DNA of 64,000 bases from the NCBI GenBank assembly GCA_028293125.1, contig JAQGPJ010000004.1, positions 1-64,000 of the forward strand. The letters are read 5' to 3'. Below the pieces are notes generated by a model. It saw only the letters and a program-made list of their open reading frames with translations. It was not told the origin of the DNA and did not search any database. Shown piece after piece: positions 27,034-36,629 of the stretch. A program made the translations under genes and the position numbers. This DNA is from Verrucomicrobiales bacterium. GTDB taxonomy: Bacteria > Verrucomicrobiota > Verrucomicrobiia > Verrucomicrobiales > V1-33. Each line of letters starts with the position of its first letter. The first letter of the stretch is position 1.

Positions 27034-27121
27034 AAATCAGTAGTGGGGAGTAAACGCGGAAATCGGTGCCGCCACTGTGGCGCGTTTTCCGTCCCTGTCT
27101 TGACCGCTTCCGCCGCCCACC

Positions 27122-27862
27122 ATGCCAAAAGCCGCACAATCCCCCGCCTCCCCGCTGCCTGTGCTCAGCGCGGACACCATGGTGGAGCTCTTCGAGCAGC
27201 TGCCGGAGGTGGCGTTTTTTGTGAAGGACCTTCACGGGCGTTACACGGCGGTGAACGCCTCCCTGCTCCGCCGTTCCGGCCTCCGGGAGCGCGCCGATCT
27301 GCTGGGTAAAACGGTCAGCGACATCTTCCCGCCGGATCTCGCCGCCCGCTTCGAGGCCCAGGACAATGCCGTCCTGCGCACCGGCCGCCCGGTCCGCGAC
27401 CAGCTGGAGCTTCACTGGTACACCGACCGCCGCCGCGGCTGGTGCCTGACCACCAAGCTGCCCCTGCGCGGCCCCGATGGCACAGTGACCGGTTTGGTGG
27501 GCATCTCCCGCGATGTCCGCCATCCGGGCGAAACCGCCGAGGTTCCCGCCGCGGTGGCCAGTGCCTTGGAGTGGCTGAAGAAAAACTTCCACGAACCGGT
27601 CAGCGCCGCCTCCCTGGCCGCCCAGGCGCGCATGGCGCCGGGACGCTTCGCCCGCATCAGCAAGCGCCTGCTGGGCCTGTCCCCCCAGCAGCTGATCCAC
27701 CAGACCCGCCTGCAGGCCGCCACTTCCCTGTTGGAATCCACCGCCCGCTCCGTCGCCGAGATCGCCGCCGCCTGCGGTTTCACGGACCACAGCGCCTTCA
27801 CCCGCGCCTTCAAATCCGCCCTGGGCCACACCCCCACCCAGCACCGGCTGCGGCGGCGTTAG
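27122..27862 (+). CDS. lhpR: PAS domain-containing AraC-family regulator of the hydroxyproline cluster
   Basis: 246 residues: a PAS-like sensor (about 18-130, FEQLPEVAFFVKDLHGRY) and a C-terminal AraC double helix-turn-helix (about 150-246, ending IAAACGFTDHSAFTRAFK and LGHTPTQH). It is divergently placed 88 bases from the lyase gene, the usual position for a local activator; hydroxyproline clusters of proteobacteria are also controlled by AraC-type LhpR. The inducer is not known from sequence. Confidence 0.83.
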   Translation: MPKAAQSPASPLPVLSADTMVELFEQLPEVAFFVKDLHGRYTAVNASLLRRSGLRERADLLGKTVSDIFPPDLAARFEAQDNAVLRTGRPVRDQLELHWYTDRRRGWCLTTKLPLRGPDGTVTGLVGISRDVRHPGETAEVPAAVASALEWLKKNFHEPVSAASLAAQARMAPGRFARISKRLLGLSPQQLIHQTRLQAATSLLESTARSVAEIAAACGFTDHSAFTRAFKSALGHTPTQHRLRRR

Positions 27863-27965
27863 GAGGCAAGGCTCTGCGGAGCTGGGCAGGCGCACAGGCT
27901 CTTCTTTTCCACAACATTAACCCCGTGCTTGCAGGCGGCGGAGGGCGCTGGCAGGCTGCCGGTTC

Positions 27966-28997
27966 ATGAGGGAAAACAAGTCATCATCCAGCGGCCTGCT
28001 TGCGGCGGGAAATTTTATCGTGGATCACGTCAAACTGATCGATTACTACCCGGCGGAGGAGATGCTGGCGAGTATTCTGGAGGAGCATTCCAGCAACGGC
28101 GGAGGGCCCTACAATGTGCTCATGGATCTGGCCCGCATGGGCGCGCCGTTCTCACTGGCCGCCGTGGGTCTGCTGGGGCGTGATCCCGCTGGGGACTGGA
28201 TCGTGGAGGACTGCCGGAAACACGGCATCGACACCACGCAGCTGGAGCGCAGGGAGGGCATCGGAACCAGCTACACCGACGCTTTCACCGTGGCCAGCAC
28301 GGGACGCCGCACCTTTTTCCATCACCGGGGCGCGAATGCCGCCTTCACCGGAGCGGAGACCGCGCTGGAGACCAGCACCGCGCGCCTGTTCTATCTGGGG
28401 TATCTGATGCTGCTGGACACGCTGGACGAATCCGGACCGGACGGTCGCAGCGGGGCCTCCCATCTGCTGGAGCGCGCTTCCAACGCCGGCCTGACCACCG
28501 TCGCGGACATGGTCAGCGTCTCCCGCACGGAGCTCTTGGCCGGGGCCCGCAGCGCCCTGCCCTGGATTGATCACTTCATTCTGAACGAAATCGAGGCCGG
28601 CCAGCTCAGCAGCCGCGTGCTGAGGGCTCCCGGAGGCTCACTGGACCGCAAAGCCACGGAGGAGGCCGCCCAAGCCCTGCTGGAGGCCGGCGTGCGCCAA
28701 ACCGTGACCATCCACGCCGTGGAGGGCGCGGTCTCTGTAAGCCGTCAGGGCGTGACTTGGCAGGCCTCGCTCAATTTGCCGCAATCCTGCCTGCGGGGAG
28801 CCACCGGCGCGGGCGACGCCTTCGCCGCCGGCTGGATCCTCGGCCTTCACGAGGGCTTGGAGCCCGCTCTGGGCCTGAAATACGGCGTCTGCGCCGCCGC
28901 CGCCTGCTTGTCCGACCCTACGCCCTCCGGCGGCCTGAAGCCGTTGGCGGAGTGCCTGGCGCTGGCGGATGAGCACGGGATCAGGGAATGGGAATAA
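27966..28997 (+). CDS. PfkB/ribokinase-family carbohydrate kinase
   Basis: 343 residues. The N-terminal GGGPYNVLMDLARMG and AVGLLGRDPAG motifs and the C-terminal GATGAGDAFAAGW loop are diagnostic of the family. Substrate unknown. It follows lhpR by about 100 bases on the same strand, so a link to that cluster is possible but not shown. It is unlike the PfkB kinase at 17253-18161 outside the motifs. Confidence 0.86.
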   Translation: MRENKSSSSGLLAAGNFIVDHVKLIDYYPAEEMLASILEEHSSNGGGPYNVLMDLARMGAPFSLAAVGLLGRDPAGDWIVEDCRKHGIDTTQLERREGIGTSYTDAFTVASTGRRTFFHHRGANAAFTGAETALETSTARLFYLGYLMLLDTLDESGPDGRSGASHLLERASNAGLTTVADMVSVSRTELLAGARSALPWIDHFILNEIEAGQLSSRVLRAPGGSLDRKATEEAAQALLEAGVRQTVTIHAVEGAVSVSRQGVTWQASLNLPQSCLRGATGAGDAFAAGWILGLHEGLEPALGLKYGVCAAAACLSDPTPSGGLKPLAECLALADEHGIREWE

Positions 28998-29000
28998 GAG

Positions 29001-29142
29001 GTTCAGGGAATAGGGTTCAGGTTTCAGATGCCGGACATTTAAAACCATTCTCTTGAGCTGCGGTGGATTCCTGAACGCGAATCCACTGCAGCTCCCAAGA
29101 CTGCGGCAGCAGGGACCAGCTTCAACTTCCTGAACCCTGAAC
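29001..29142. repeat. Nested inverted repeat at a convergent junction
   Basis: An inner hairpin with 16-bp arms and one mismatch (29055-29070 with 29079-29094, 8-base loop) sits inside an outer imperfect inverted repeat of GTTCAGG units (29001-29022 against 29129-29142). It lies between the ends of the PfkB gene and the CotH-type gene and may act as a bidirectional terminator or be an intergenic repeat. Confidence 0.6.
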
Positions 29143-29157
29143 TCTTTAACTTTTTTC

Positions 29158-32100
29158 CTAACGTCCCACTACCCTAAGCCTCAGAAAGGACATGCTGGAA
29201 GCCAGCCTCACCGTCCAAGTGTGCTGGCCGTCGGTGACCGTGGTGGAGACGGTCTCCAGCAGTGATCCGTCGCCGGGATCGGCCTGCCAGGTGGAGAGGT
29301 TGGCGGACACTTCGGGAATGATGCGGGCCTCATCCGCCCCCAGCCGCTCGGTCCAGGACACAGTGCGTGGGCCGTTGGCATTGGCCGGAGCGGGTGCGGC
29401 CGCAGGCGCGGGCGGGGTGATGAGGGCATACTGGAGAATATCCGGGAAAGCGGACAGGGACTGGCTGTCAGCGGTGCCGGGGGAGCCGCCGGGCTGCACG
29501 CTGGGACGCCAGGAGGACGCCTGCGCCGGATCGCCGCCACCGGTGCCGGTGCCACCGCTGATACGGGTCAGAGTATACCCGCCGCCGTCCGCCTCCGGCG
29601 GCCATGGCAGTGAATCTTTATAGCTGAAATCCGCGATCACCGCCCCGCTCAGATCCAGCAGGGTGATGCGGTCGCCGCTGTTGGACAGACCGGAAAGCGT
29701 GGAGAACTCCCCGGCCACCGGCAGGCTGGTGCCGTAGCGGGCTCCGAAAGCCGCGCGGTTCTGCACAATGAGCAGCCGCTGCCCGGCGTTCAGCAGGGTG
29801 GAGGCGGCGGGGAAATCGAAGCGGATGCCCGCTGTGAACTTCAGCCCCGCAAGGTCAATGGCGCCGGCGCTGGTGTTCATCACCTCCACAAACTCCTCAT
29901 TGTTGGCCACGGGATGATAATTGATCTCGGAAATCACCAGATTGGAGGCGTCGGCGGGGGCCACGGAGCCAGTGTTGGTGACCGTGATGCTGTCCGTCGC
30001 CAGCACCGCGCCTGTATTGTCATGGGCGGTAATGGTCAGGGCATTGGCCCCCGGCAGCAGGGGCACCGTAATGCGCCAGCGTCTGGCGTCCAGCCAGGTG
30101 ACTGCGGCGGCGGTGGAGGGGCCGCCGGTCCGGGCGACCCGGATCTCCCGGACATCAATGCCGCCCTGCCCCTCGATGGTGGTGGAGGGCACCGCCACGC
30201 TGAAGTCCGCGCCGCCGGACGAGGTGATGGAGAAGGTGACGGCGGGATACAGTGCCTTGACCTGTGCTATGACATAGTTGCGGCGCTGGGTCACATACGT
30301 CCGGAAGGTGGCGGAGTAGTTGGTTTTGGCGGCCACCGTGCCCAGATGGTTGATCACCGGGTCCATGAAGGTGTTCGTGAAGGCGGTGTCGCACAGATCC
30401 AGCAGATGGGCGCAGTAGATCCGGCGGTAGGCGGGGATCTGGATTATGGTGGCCAGCCGGTGGTTGCCCCCTCCGAAAATGGAGGAGTTCGGGGCGTAGT
30501 AGAACGCGTGGTCCTGATCCCAGGGGAAAAGCATCACCTTGCCATTGTCCGGGCGGGCATAGAGCTCAATGTTGTGGGCATAGCCGCTGTTGTAGGTGTC
30601 CGCCAGACCGGTCAGGACGATGAACGCGTAGGTGCGCATCCAGTTGTCCACATCCATGGTGGCGGCGGTGTTGGCCGGCAGATTGGCGGCGCTGGAGGAG
30701 AAGGCGGTGCCCAGCGCCATGATGGACGTGTAGTCATCGCGGTCGGTGTGGTTCTCGTGCAGGAAGTTGAAGCGGTAGCTGTCGGGGGAGCTGCCGAAGC
30801 TTCGGATTTCCGTGTCCAGCACCTGGCTGTAGGCATTTTTCACACCTTCGGGATTTCCGTTAGTGGTGGTGGTGGGGTAGTAGATCAGCTCCAGTTTGTA
30901 GAGCGATCCCTCATCCCCATCGGGCAGGAATTCTTCCAGAAAGTTGGAGCCGAAGCGCGTCATTTTCAGCTGTGCGCGCCGGTTGCCCTCGGTGACGCGC
31001 GGGGTCTGGAAATACACGATATCATCATAGGTGGCCGCGATACCGCCCGCGCGGTTGGCGGCGGCTTGGAAAAGCATCTCGTTCACGCTCGGACCGGTGC
31101 TGTTCTCCTGGAATCCATTGCCGTCCGTTCGGGGCATGTTGAAGGCCCCGTCGATGACCACACTTTTCTGCACCCCCCGGAACAACGCGTCACTGCCGAA
31201 CTGGATATTCCATCCCGCCCGCGCCCCCTGCCGTCCATAGGGTGCGGAGCGCAGGCGCACCCCGGCATCGTACCAGACCTCCTGATCATTGTAGATCACC
31301 GTGCAGGGCCAGTGGAAATTGGACACGCTCTGATAAACGTCATGCAGGTTGTTGGCGTCCGCGGCGTTCATCAGCAGGCGCATCTTGTTGCGCACCAGCT
31401 GCGCGGAGATGCCGCCGTCACCCACGCGGTAGAGCGCCCTTGAGGCCGCGCCGTTTTTGGGAAACCAAGCCACTTCCCCCCTGGCGTCCGTGGCCTCGAT
31501 GTAGAACTGCACCAGCGCATTGGCGGTCTGGCCGGGAATCACGGCGAAGAACGTGCCGTCCGGATCCCCGCCCATGGGCACCGACTTCCAAGCCGACGCG
31601 CCCACGGAGTAAAACAGCCGCACGCCGGCCAATCCGTCGGGATCGTTCACCGCCGCGGACACCCGCACGGTCTGGCTGGCCGCAGGAACCAGCGGGCTGT
31701 GGCGCAGGTTCTGGAAAGCCGGCCCCGCATTGTCGGTCCGCGTGCTGTTGGGCGCGCCCGGGGTGCCGGCGGCGGCTGGCTGGGCGAGGATGGTGGTGCG
31801 CGCCGCGCGGTTCAGATAGAGCCGGGAATTCAGCTGCGGGGATCCGCTCAGCCACTTGGCGCGGTAGGAAATCTCATACGTTTTGGCACTGCTGATGGCG
31901 CGGTTGTTGAGCAAGGTGGTGGAGGCGCAGTTGTAGCTGTGCTCCATCTCCGCAGTGGCGATGAGATGCAGCGCCTTGCCATTCTCCGTGGCCACCACAT
32001 GGCTCAGTTTGTGCGTGCCCAGCAGCCGCCATTTGGCTGCTCCCTTGTCCACGGTGTCGCCCTCGAAGGTGCCATTCTGGATGAGCTGCATTTTGGCTCC

Positions 32101-33708
32101 GTCCGGATCCTCGATAACAGAGACATCGTCGATCAGCGCCTCTCCTTCATCCAGCATGCCGAAGAGAAATTCGCGCCAGATTGAGGGATTGTTGCTGCCC
32201 GGCGGCTCCGCCCCGGTGCTTCGGTAGGTCACGGTCTGCCATTCAGATTTGCGGGTCTCATCGCTGGCGGCCCAGCTTTCCGCCACCCGGTTGTCGGAGG
32301 CCGGATCACGCAGCTCCAGCGTGGAGCCGCCCCCGTCGGCGGCGGAGGGCCAGCGGCCGCCGTCGAAGTAATTGACCTCATCCACGGTGGCTCCCAGCGC
32401 GTCCCGCAGTCTGACGCTGCCTGACTGATTGGACAGGGAGCCGGAGAACTGTGTGGAGTCCACCACCAGATAACCGCCCGCCGCCAGCATGGTGCCGGCG
32501 GGGAAATCGTAGTCCGCGCCTCCGCGCAGCCGCCAGCCACCGAGGTCGATGGGGGTCTCCGTCCGGTTGAACAATTCGATCCACTCCGCCGGATTCTCCG
32601 CAAACTTGATGCCCTTCAGCGGCTCGGGATACACGGGCCGGGCATGATAGGAGATTTCATTGATGACCACCGGCCCGGCCACATGCGGCGCGGGGGTCGG
32701 AACCACGCCGGTGGTCCCGTCAATAAGCGTGACCGCCAGGTCGAGCGCCGCCTCCCCGCCGGTCCGGGGCAGCACCTCCAGCGCCAGCACATCGGCTCCG
32801 ACAGCCAAGGTCTCCGACTTCAACGTGACCGCGAAGTCCCCCGTGCCCGTAAAATTACCCTGCGGCGCGCCATTCAGCCAGACCGTGACGGTGCCTTTGA
32901 GCTGTCCGGTCAGCAGCACCCGCGCACCCCGGATACCGCCGGTGTAGCCAAAGGTCTTCCGGAAACGGTAAACCGTGCGCCCCGGCGGCAGCAGGGTGGC
33001 CGCCGGGCCTGAGGTGGCCAGGGGAGCGGTGCCGGCGGACCACTGATTCTCATCAAAGCCGCCACCGGACTGGTTCCAGCCCGCGGGCGGGGACACGGTG
33101 CCGGCGTCGTAGCGCCACTCCGTGCCCGTCAGGGCCGCATAACGCGGATTGGTCTCCACCGGCACCGTGAAGTTGTCCGCCCCCGGGGTGCCGCCGGGCT
33201 CTGCGGAGGCCTGCCAGTTGGCGGCATCGTCGCTCAGGGCATTCGCCTGCTCCTTCGCCAGGGTGAGGCCGCCACCGTCCGGTGACATCGGCCACGGATC
33301 GGTGTCCCCGTAGGTGATCTTGTCCATCAGGCGGCCCCAGCGTTCATGAAGGGTGATCTCCTCGCCCTTGTTGTCCAGCTTGCCACTGAAGGGGCCCACC
33401 GCCCCGGCAGGCGTGCCCGCCGTGGAGGAGACCACCAGCTTCGCCCCCGGCTCCAGCACCGTGCCCTCCGGAAACTGATACTCAATGCCACCTTTCAAAG
33501 TCCAGCCGCCGAGATCCACGCGAATGGACATCTGGTTGTGCAGCTCCACCCACTCCGGCGCGGCGGGGTCCGCCGGATTCGCAGGATCCGCAGGGTGATA
33601 GTGCAGCTCATTAAAGGTGACCACACTGTCAGGGGCGGCCTGCGCCAGGGAGCAGGAGCACAGAAGCATCGCCAGCCATGCCGGCGGAAAGAGTTTTCCA
33701 AAAGCCAT
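29158..33708 (-). CDS. Giant secreted lamin-tail and CotH-kinase-domain protein
   Basis: 1516 residues with a signal peptide. Lamin-tail domains begin at about residue 30 (TFNELHYHP, PEWVELHNQ), 347 (VVINEISYH, AEWIELFN) and 1255 (LVISEINYHP, EFVEVMNTS). A carbohydrate-binding-like beta region lies near 520-650, and a CotH-like atypical kinase domain at about 790-1190 (LFPWDQDHAF, YAHNIELYARPDNGK). PVC bacteria have many such surface or spore-coat-like proteins; CotH proteins phosphorylate partner proteins in Bacillus, but the target here is unknown. The C-terminal strand-rich tail is also seen in secreted verrucomicrobial proteins. Divergent from the repeat protein at 33917, with which it may share a promoter region. 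Confidence 0.85.
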   Translation of the reverse strand: MAFGKLFPPAWLAMLLCSCSLAQAAPDSVVTFNELHYHPADPANPADPAAPEWVELHNQMSIRVDLGGWTLKGGIEYQFPEGTVLEPGAKLVVSSTAGTPAGAVGPFSGKLDNKGEEITLHERWGRLMDKITYGDTDPWPMSPDGGGLTLAKEQANALSDDAANWQASAEPGGTPGADNFTVPVETNPRYAALTGTEWRYDAGTVSPPAGWNQSGGGFDENQWSAGTAPLATSGPAATLLPPGRTVYRFRKTFGYTGGIRGARVLLTGQLKGTVTVWLNGAPQGNFTGTGDFAVTLKSETLAVGADVLALEVLPRTGGEAALDLAVTLIDGTTGVVPTPAPHVAGPVVINEISYHARPVYPEPLKGIKFAENPAEWIELFNRTETPIDLGGWRLRGGADYDFPAGTMLAAGGYLVVDSTQFSGSLSNQSGSVRLRDALGATVDEVNYFDGGRWPSAADGGGSTLELRDPASDNRVAESWAASDETRKSEWQTVTYRSTGAEPPGSNNPSIWREFLFGMLDEGEALIDDVSVIEDPDGAKMQLIQNGTFEGDTVDKGAAKWRLLGTHKLSHVVATENGKALHLIATAEMEHSYNCASTTLLNNRAISSAKTYEISYRAKWLSGSPQLNSRLYLNRAARTTILAQPAAAGTPGAPNSTRTDNAGPAFQNLRHSPLVPAASQTVRVSAAVNDPDGLAGVRLFYSVGASAWKSVPMGGDPDGTFFAVIPGQTANALVQFYIEATDARGEVAWFPKNGAASRALYRVGDGGISAQLVRNKMRLLMNAADANNLHDVYQSVSNFHWPCTVIYNDQEVWYDAGVRLRSAPYGRQGARAGWNIQFGSDALFRGVQKSVVIDGAFNMPRTDGNGFQENSTGPSVNEMLFQAAANRAGGIAATYDDIVYFQTPRVTEGNRRAQLKMTRFGSNFLEEFLPDGDEGSLYKLELIYYPTTTTNGNPEGVKNAYSQVLDTEIRSFGSSPDSYRFNFLHENHTDRDDYTSIMALGTAFSSSAANLPANTAATMDVDNWMRTYAFIVLTGLADTYNSGYAHNIELYARPDNGKVMLFPWDQDHAFYYAPNSSIFGGGNHRLATIIQIPAYRRIYCAHLLDLCDTAFTNTFMDPVINHLGTVAAKTNYSATFRTYVTQRRNYVIAQVKALYPAVTFSITSSGGADFSVAVPSTTIEGQGGIDVREIRVARTGGPSTAAAVTWLDARRWRITVPLLPGANALTITAHDNTGAVLATDSITVTNTGSVAPADASNLVISEINYHPVANNEEFVEVMNTSAGAIDLAGLKFTAGIRFDFPAASTLLNAGQRLLIVQNRAAFGARYGTSLPVAGEFSTLSGLSNSGDRITLLDLSGAVIADFSYKDSLPWPPEADGGGYTLTRISGGTGTGGGDPAQASSWRPSVQPGGSPGTADSQSLSAFPDILQYALITPPAPAAAPAPANANGPRTVSWTERLGADEARIIPEVSANLSTWQADPGDGSLLETVSTTVTDGQHTWTVRLASSMSFLRLRVVGR

Positions 33709-33822
33709 CGGGGGGAGAGGGGGGTCGGATGAGAGAAAAGCTGGAAAAACCTCCGGTTTATCACGCTCCGGACATTGAATGCACGATTAATCACGCGGTC
33801 TGACACTTTTACAATTCGGGGC

Positions 33823-33852
33823 TTGACCCTCCCTGGGGAAATCCGCTAGACC
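33823..33852 (+). promoter_or_regulatory. Possible promoter of the four-repeat secreted protein
   Basis: TTGACC (33823-33828) and TAGACC (33847-33852) are 18 bases apart and about 65 bases upstream of the ATG at 33917. The same TTGACC core occurs in the rapA promoter. Inferred only. Confidence 0.35.
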
Positions 33853-33916
33853 AAAATTTAATCCTCTCTTTAGCAGATTCATTAATATTCAACCCTCCAC
33901 CTTTCCACCATACCGC

Positions 33917-36430
33917 ATGACTCCAACCACTGTTCCAAGGACTGTCCGCTGGGCCTTTTTCCTATGCACCGCCCTTCCAGCCCTGGCCGGGCTTGTGCAG
34001 AATCCCAGCTTTGAAGGGCCTTACAACCCCACCTGGCCGCACTATGGCTCCGCAGACTCCTGGGCCGGGGCCAACGGCACCAATGACAACACGGGACCTT
34101 TCCACAACACCGGCACCGCAGTCCCGGACCAAGGCTTGGTGGGGTTCAAGCAGGGGACCGGTTCGGTCACCCAGGATATTTCCGGCCTCGACCCCACGAA
34201 AAAATACTGGCTTCAGTATTTTTACGACGCCCGCGCCAACAGCCTGCTGGATCTGACGGTGAAGTGGGATGACGCTGTCATCGACTCCGTGGGATCGGTG
34301 ATTCCCTCAACGACCCAAGCCTACCGGTTCCGCAATGTGCCCTTCACGCCCGCGGCGGAGAGCGGCAGGCTGGAATTCGGCAGCGCGGTCACGGGTGACT
34401 CCACCCTGCTGCTGGACGGCGTGAGCATCGTGCAGCGCGATGATGGCCAAGTGGTGGTCCAGAACCCCAGTTTTGAGGCCAGCGGCGATCTGCCGGAAAC
34501 CGGCGTGGCCACCGGCCCCATTGCCGGCTGGGCCATCACGGGCACGGTGGGCATCAACACCGAAGCCGGCCCGTTCGCCAACAACGGCGCCATTCCGGAT
34601 CAGGACCACGTGCTTTTCATCCAGCAGGCCGGCTCCGTCACCCAGACCATCAGGGGTCTCATCGCTGGCAAACCCTACACCGTGGCCCTGAGTGTCAATG
34701 CCCGCACCGGCAACACGCCGCAGGTGCTGGTGACCGCCAACGGCACCACGGTGCTGGACAAGGCGGTGACCGCCGCCGGCGGGACCGCCGCTTATCAGAC
34801 GGTGACCGGCACCTTCACTGCGGACGCCGATTCCACGGAACTGGTGATCTCCCAGACCGTGGGTGCCGGCGATCAGACCCTGCTGGTGGACAATGTGAAA
34901 ATAACCGGCGAAGCCCTTGCTCCTCTGCCCCCGCTGATCGTGGGGCCAAGCTCACTGGAGCTGGCACCCGGATCCAAGGATTCCGTGTCCATCACCGTCT
35001 CCAAGGAGCGCCTGGCGCGCGGGGCGTCCACCGTGGTGCTGCGCAGCGCCAATCCCGGCGTGGCTGAGTTCACGAATGTGGGAGTGGATGGCTCCGTGGC
35101 TTTGAACTTCCCCGCCGGCGCGGACACCACGACTTTGACTGCGGAGATCGAAGGTTTCGCGCGCGGGCTGGCTGCCATCAACGTGGAGGACAACGGGGGC
35201 CACGACGAGATCCAGGGCTCCATCGCCGCCAATGTGGTCACCTCCTTCGTCCGCAATGCCAGCTTTGAGGGCAGCGCGGTTCCCGCATCTCCGGGCTACG
35301 GGGCCATCAGCGCCTGGACCCAGAGCAGCACTCAGAACACCGGCCTGAATACCAGCGCCGGCCCCTTTGCGGACAACGGCGACATCCCGGACCGCACGCA
35401 GGTGGCTCTGATGCAGGGGAACAACTCCATCAGCCAGATCATTTACGGGCTCACCCCCGGACAGCGTTACTGGCTGCAGTTTGCCTACAATGCCCGCACC
35501 TGCTGTGGCGGCACGCCGAATCTCCATGCCTCCCTCGACAACACGGTCATCGGCGAGGCTCTGGGGATCGAGCCCGTCGGCAGCGGCCCCTACCATCTCT
35601 TCCACGCGGAGTTCACCGCCACCGCGGAGATGGCGGAACTGAAAATCAGCTCGGATGTGCCCAACGGGGACGGCACCGTGGTGCTGGACGGCGTTTCCAT
35701 CGTGCAGCGCGATGCCGGCGAAATCGTGGTCATGAACCCCAGCTTTGAGTCCAGCGGCATCGCCAACGGCGTGGGCTACATCAGTGCGGACCGCATCATG
35801 GGCTGGCAGATGACCGGCGGCTACGGGGTCAATGTGGACGAGCGCGGTCCCTTCACCGACAACGGCACCGCCGGAGCGCAGGACCGCGTGCTCTTCATGC
35901 AGAACGCCGCTTCCGCCACCCAGACCATCAGCGGCCTCACGGCAGGGAAAACTTACAATCTGTCCTTCCTGCTGAACGCCCGCAATGCGGACGCCGCCGG
36001 CGGCACGCCCTATCAGATCGTTGTGGATGATATTGTCCTTGAGGAGGGAGTCCAGGATCCGGTGGGGGCCGGCAGCCCCTACAACGCCAAATCCCTCAGT
36101 TTTGTGGCCTCCAGCGACACTGCGGTCATCGCCTTCAAAAGCGTGCCGCCGAACACCGAAGACCAGACGCTGCTGCTGGATGACGTGCGGGTGACCGCCG
36201 CCGGAGCCGCCGCCACTGTGACGCTGAACATCGAATCCCTGGCCGGCAACTCCGTGGTCCTGCGCTGGCCGGCCTCTGCTCCCGCCAGTCTGGTGCTGAA
36301 GACCTCCACCACCCTCAGCGGCGGCGTGTGGGACACCGTCACCACCCCCGTCATCGTGGAGAACGGCCAGAACACCGTTGTCCTGCCCTTCAATGGCACC
36401 CGCCGCTTCTACAACCTCTTCCAGCCCTGA
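33917..36430 (+). CDS. Secreted protein with four NPSFE-type beta-sandwich repeats
   Basis: 837 residues with a signal peptide (WAFFLCTALPALAG). Four copies of a module start with (V/M)xNxSFE near residues 28, 182, 442 and 609; each contains 'PDQ' or 'PDR', then 'SVTQxIxGL' and 'LLLDGVSIVQRD'-like strands, resembling galactose-binding or DUF642-type folds. A distinct segment at about 335-435 (ELAPGSKDSVSITVSKERL) separates modules 2 and 3. The C-terminal tail (SLVLKTSTTLSGGVWDTVTTP) is a strand-rich ending common in secreted verrucomicrobial proteins. Probable carbohydrate-binding or adhesive role; function not proven. Confidence 0.75.
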   Translation: MTPTTVPRTVRWAFFLCTALPALAGLVQNPSFEGPYNPTWPHYGSADSWAGANGTNDNTGPFHNTGTAVPDQGLVGFKQGTGSVTQDISGLDPTKKYWLQYFYDARANSLLDLTVKWDDAVIDSVGSVIPSTTQAYRFRNVPFTPAAESGRLEFGSAVTGDSTLLLDGVSIVQRDDGQVVVQNPSFEASGDLPETGVATGPIAGWAITGTVGINTEAGPFANNGAIPDQDHVLFIQQAGSVTQTIRGLIAGKPYTVALSVNARTGNTPQVLVTANGTTVLDKAVTAAGGTAAYQTVTGTFTADADSTELVISQTVGAGDQTLLVDNVKITGEALAPLPPLIVGPSSLELAPGSKDSVSITVSKERLARGASTVVLRSANPGVAEFTNVGVDGSVALNFPAGADTTTLTAEIEGFARGLAAINVEDNGGHDEIQGSIAANVVTSFVRNASFEGSAVPASPGYGAISAWTQSSTQNTGLNTSAGPFADNGDIPDRTQVALMQGNNSISQIIYGLTPGQRYWLQFAYNARTCCGGTPNLHASLDNTVIGEALGIEPVGSGPYHLFHAEFTATAEMAELKISSDVPNGDGTVVLDGVSIVQRDAGEIVVMNPSFESSGIANGVGYISADRIMGWQMTGGYGVNVDERGPFTDNGTAGAQDRVLFMQNAASATQTISGLTAGKTYNLSFLLNARNADAAGGTPYQIVVDDIVLEEGVQDPVGAGSPYNAKSLSFVASSDTAVIAFKSVPPNTEDQTLLLDDVRVTAAGAAATVTLNIESLAGNSVVLRWPASAPASLVLKTSTTLSGGVWDTVTTPVIVENGQNTVVLPFNGTRRFYNLFQP

Positions 36431-36436
36431 GTCCCC

Positions 36437-36507
36437 GGACCGAAAAATCCGGTCCTTGTCCCCGTTTGCGCGGCGCTGCCCATGCCAATGGACAGCGCCG
36501 CTGCTTT
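36437..36507 (+). terminator. Two consecutive hairpins after the four-repeat protein gene
   Basis: GGACCG/CGGTCC (36437-36442 with 36450-36455) and a stronger GCGGCGCTG/CAGCGCCGC stem (36470-36478 with 36493-36501) follow the stop at 36430. The T-tracts are weak (TTGT and TGCTTT), so termination is likely but not certain. Confidence 0.5.
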
Positions 36508-36508
36508 G

Positions 36509-36629
36509 GGAAGTTTTCAGTTTTCAGTATCGCAGTTTTCAGTTTTCTGTATCGCTGTTTTCAGTGCTCATGAAGCTGAGGCTGTTCGCCGAAGGTCCTG
36601 AACGGTGAGCCGGTCAGCTGAAAACTTCC
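36509..36629. repeat. Inverted repeat at a convergent junction (TTTTCAG type, copy B)
   Basis: GGAAGTTTTCAG at 36509-36520 and its exact complement at 36618-36629 enclose further TTTTCAG copies. It shares AGTTTTCAGTTTTCAGTAT with the element at 16456, and its right arm again lies directly next to the stop codon of the minus-strand gene. Confidence 0.65.
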
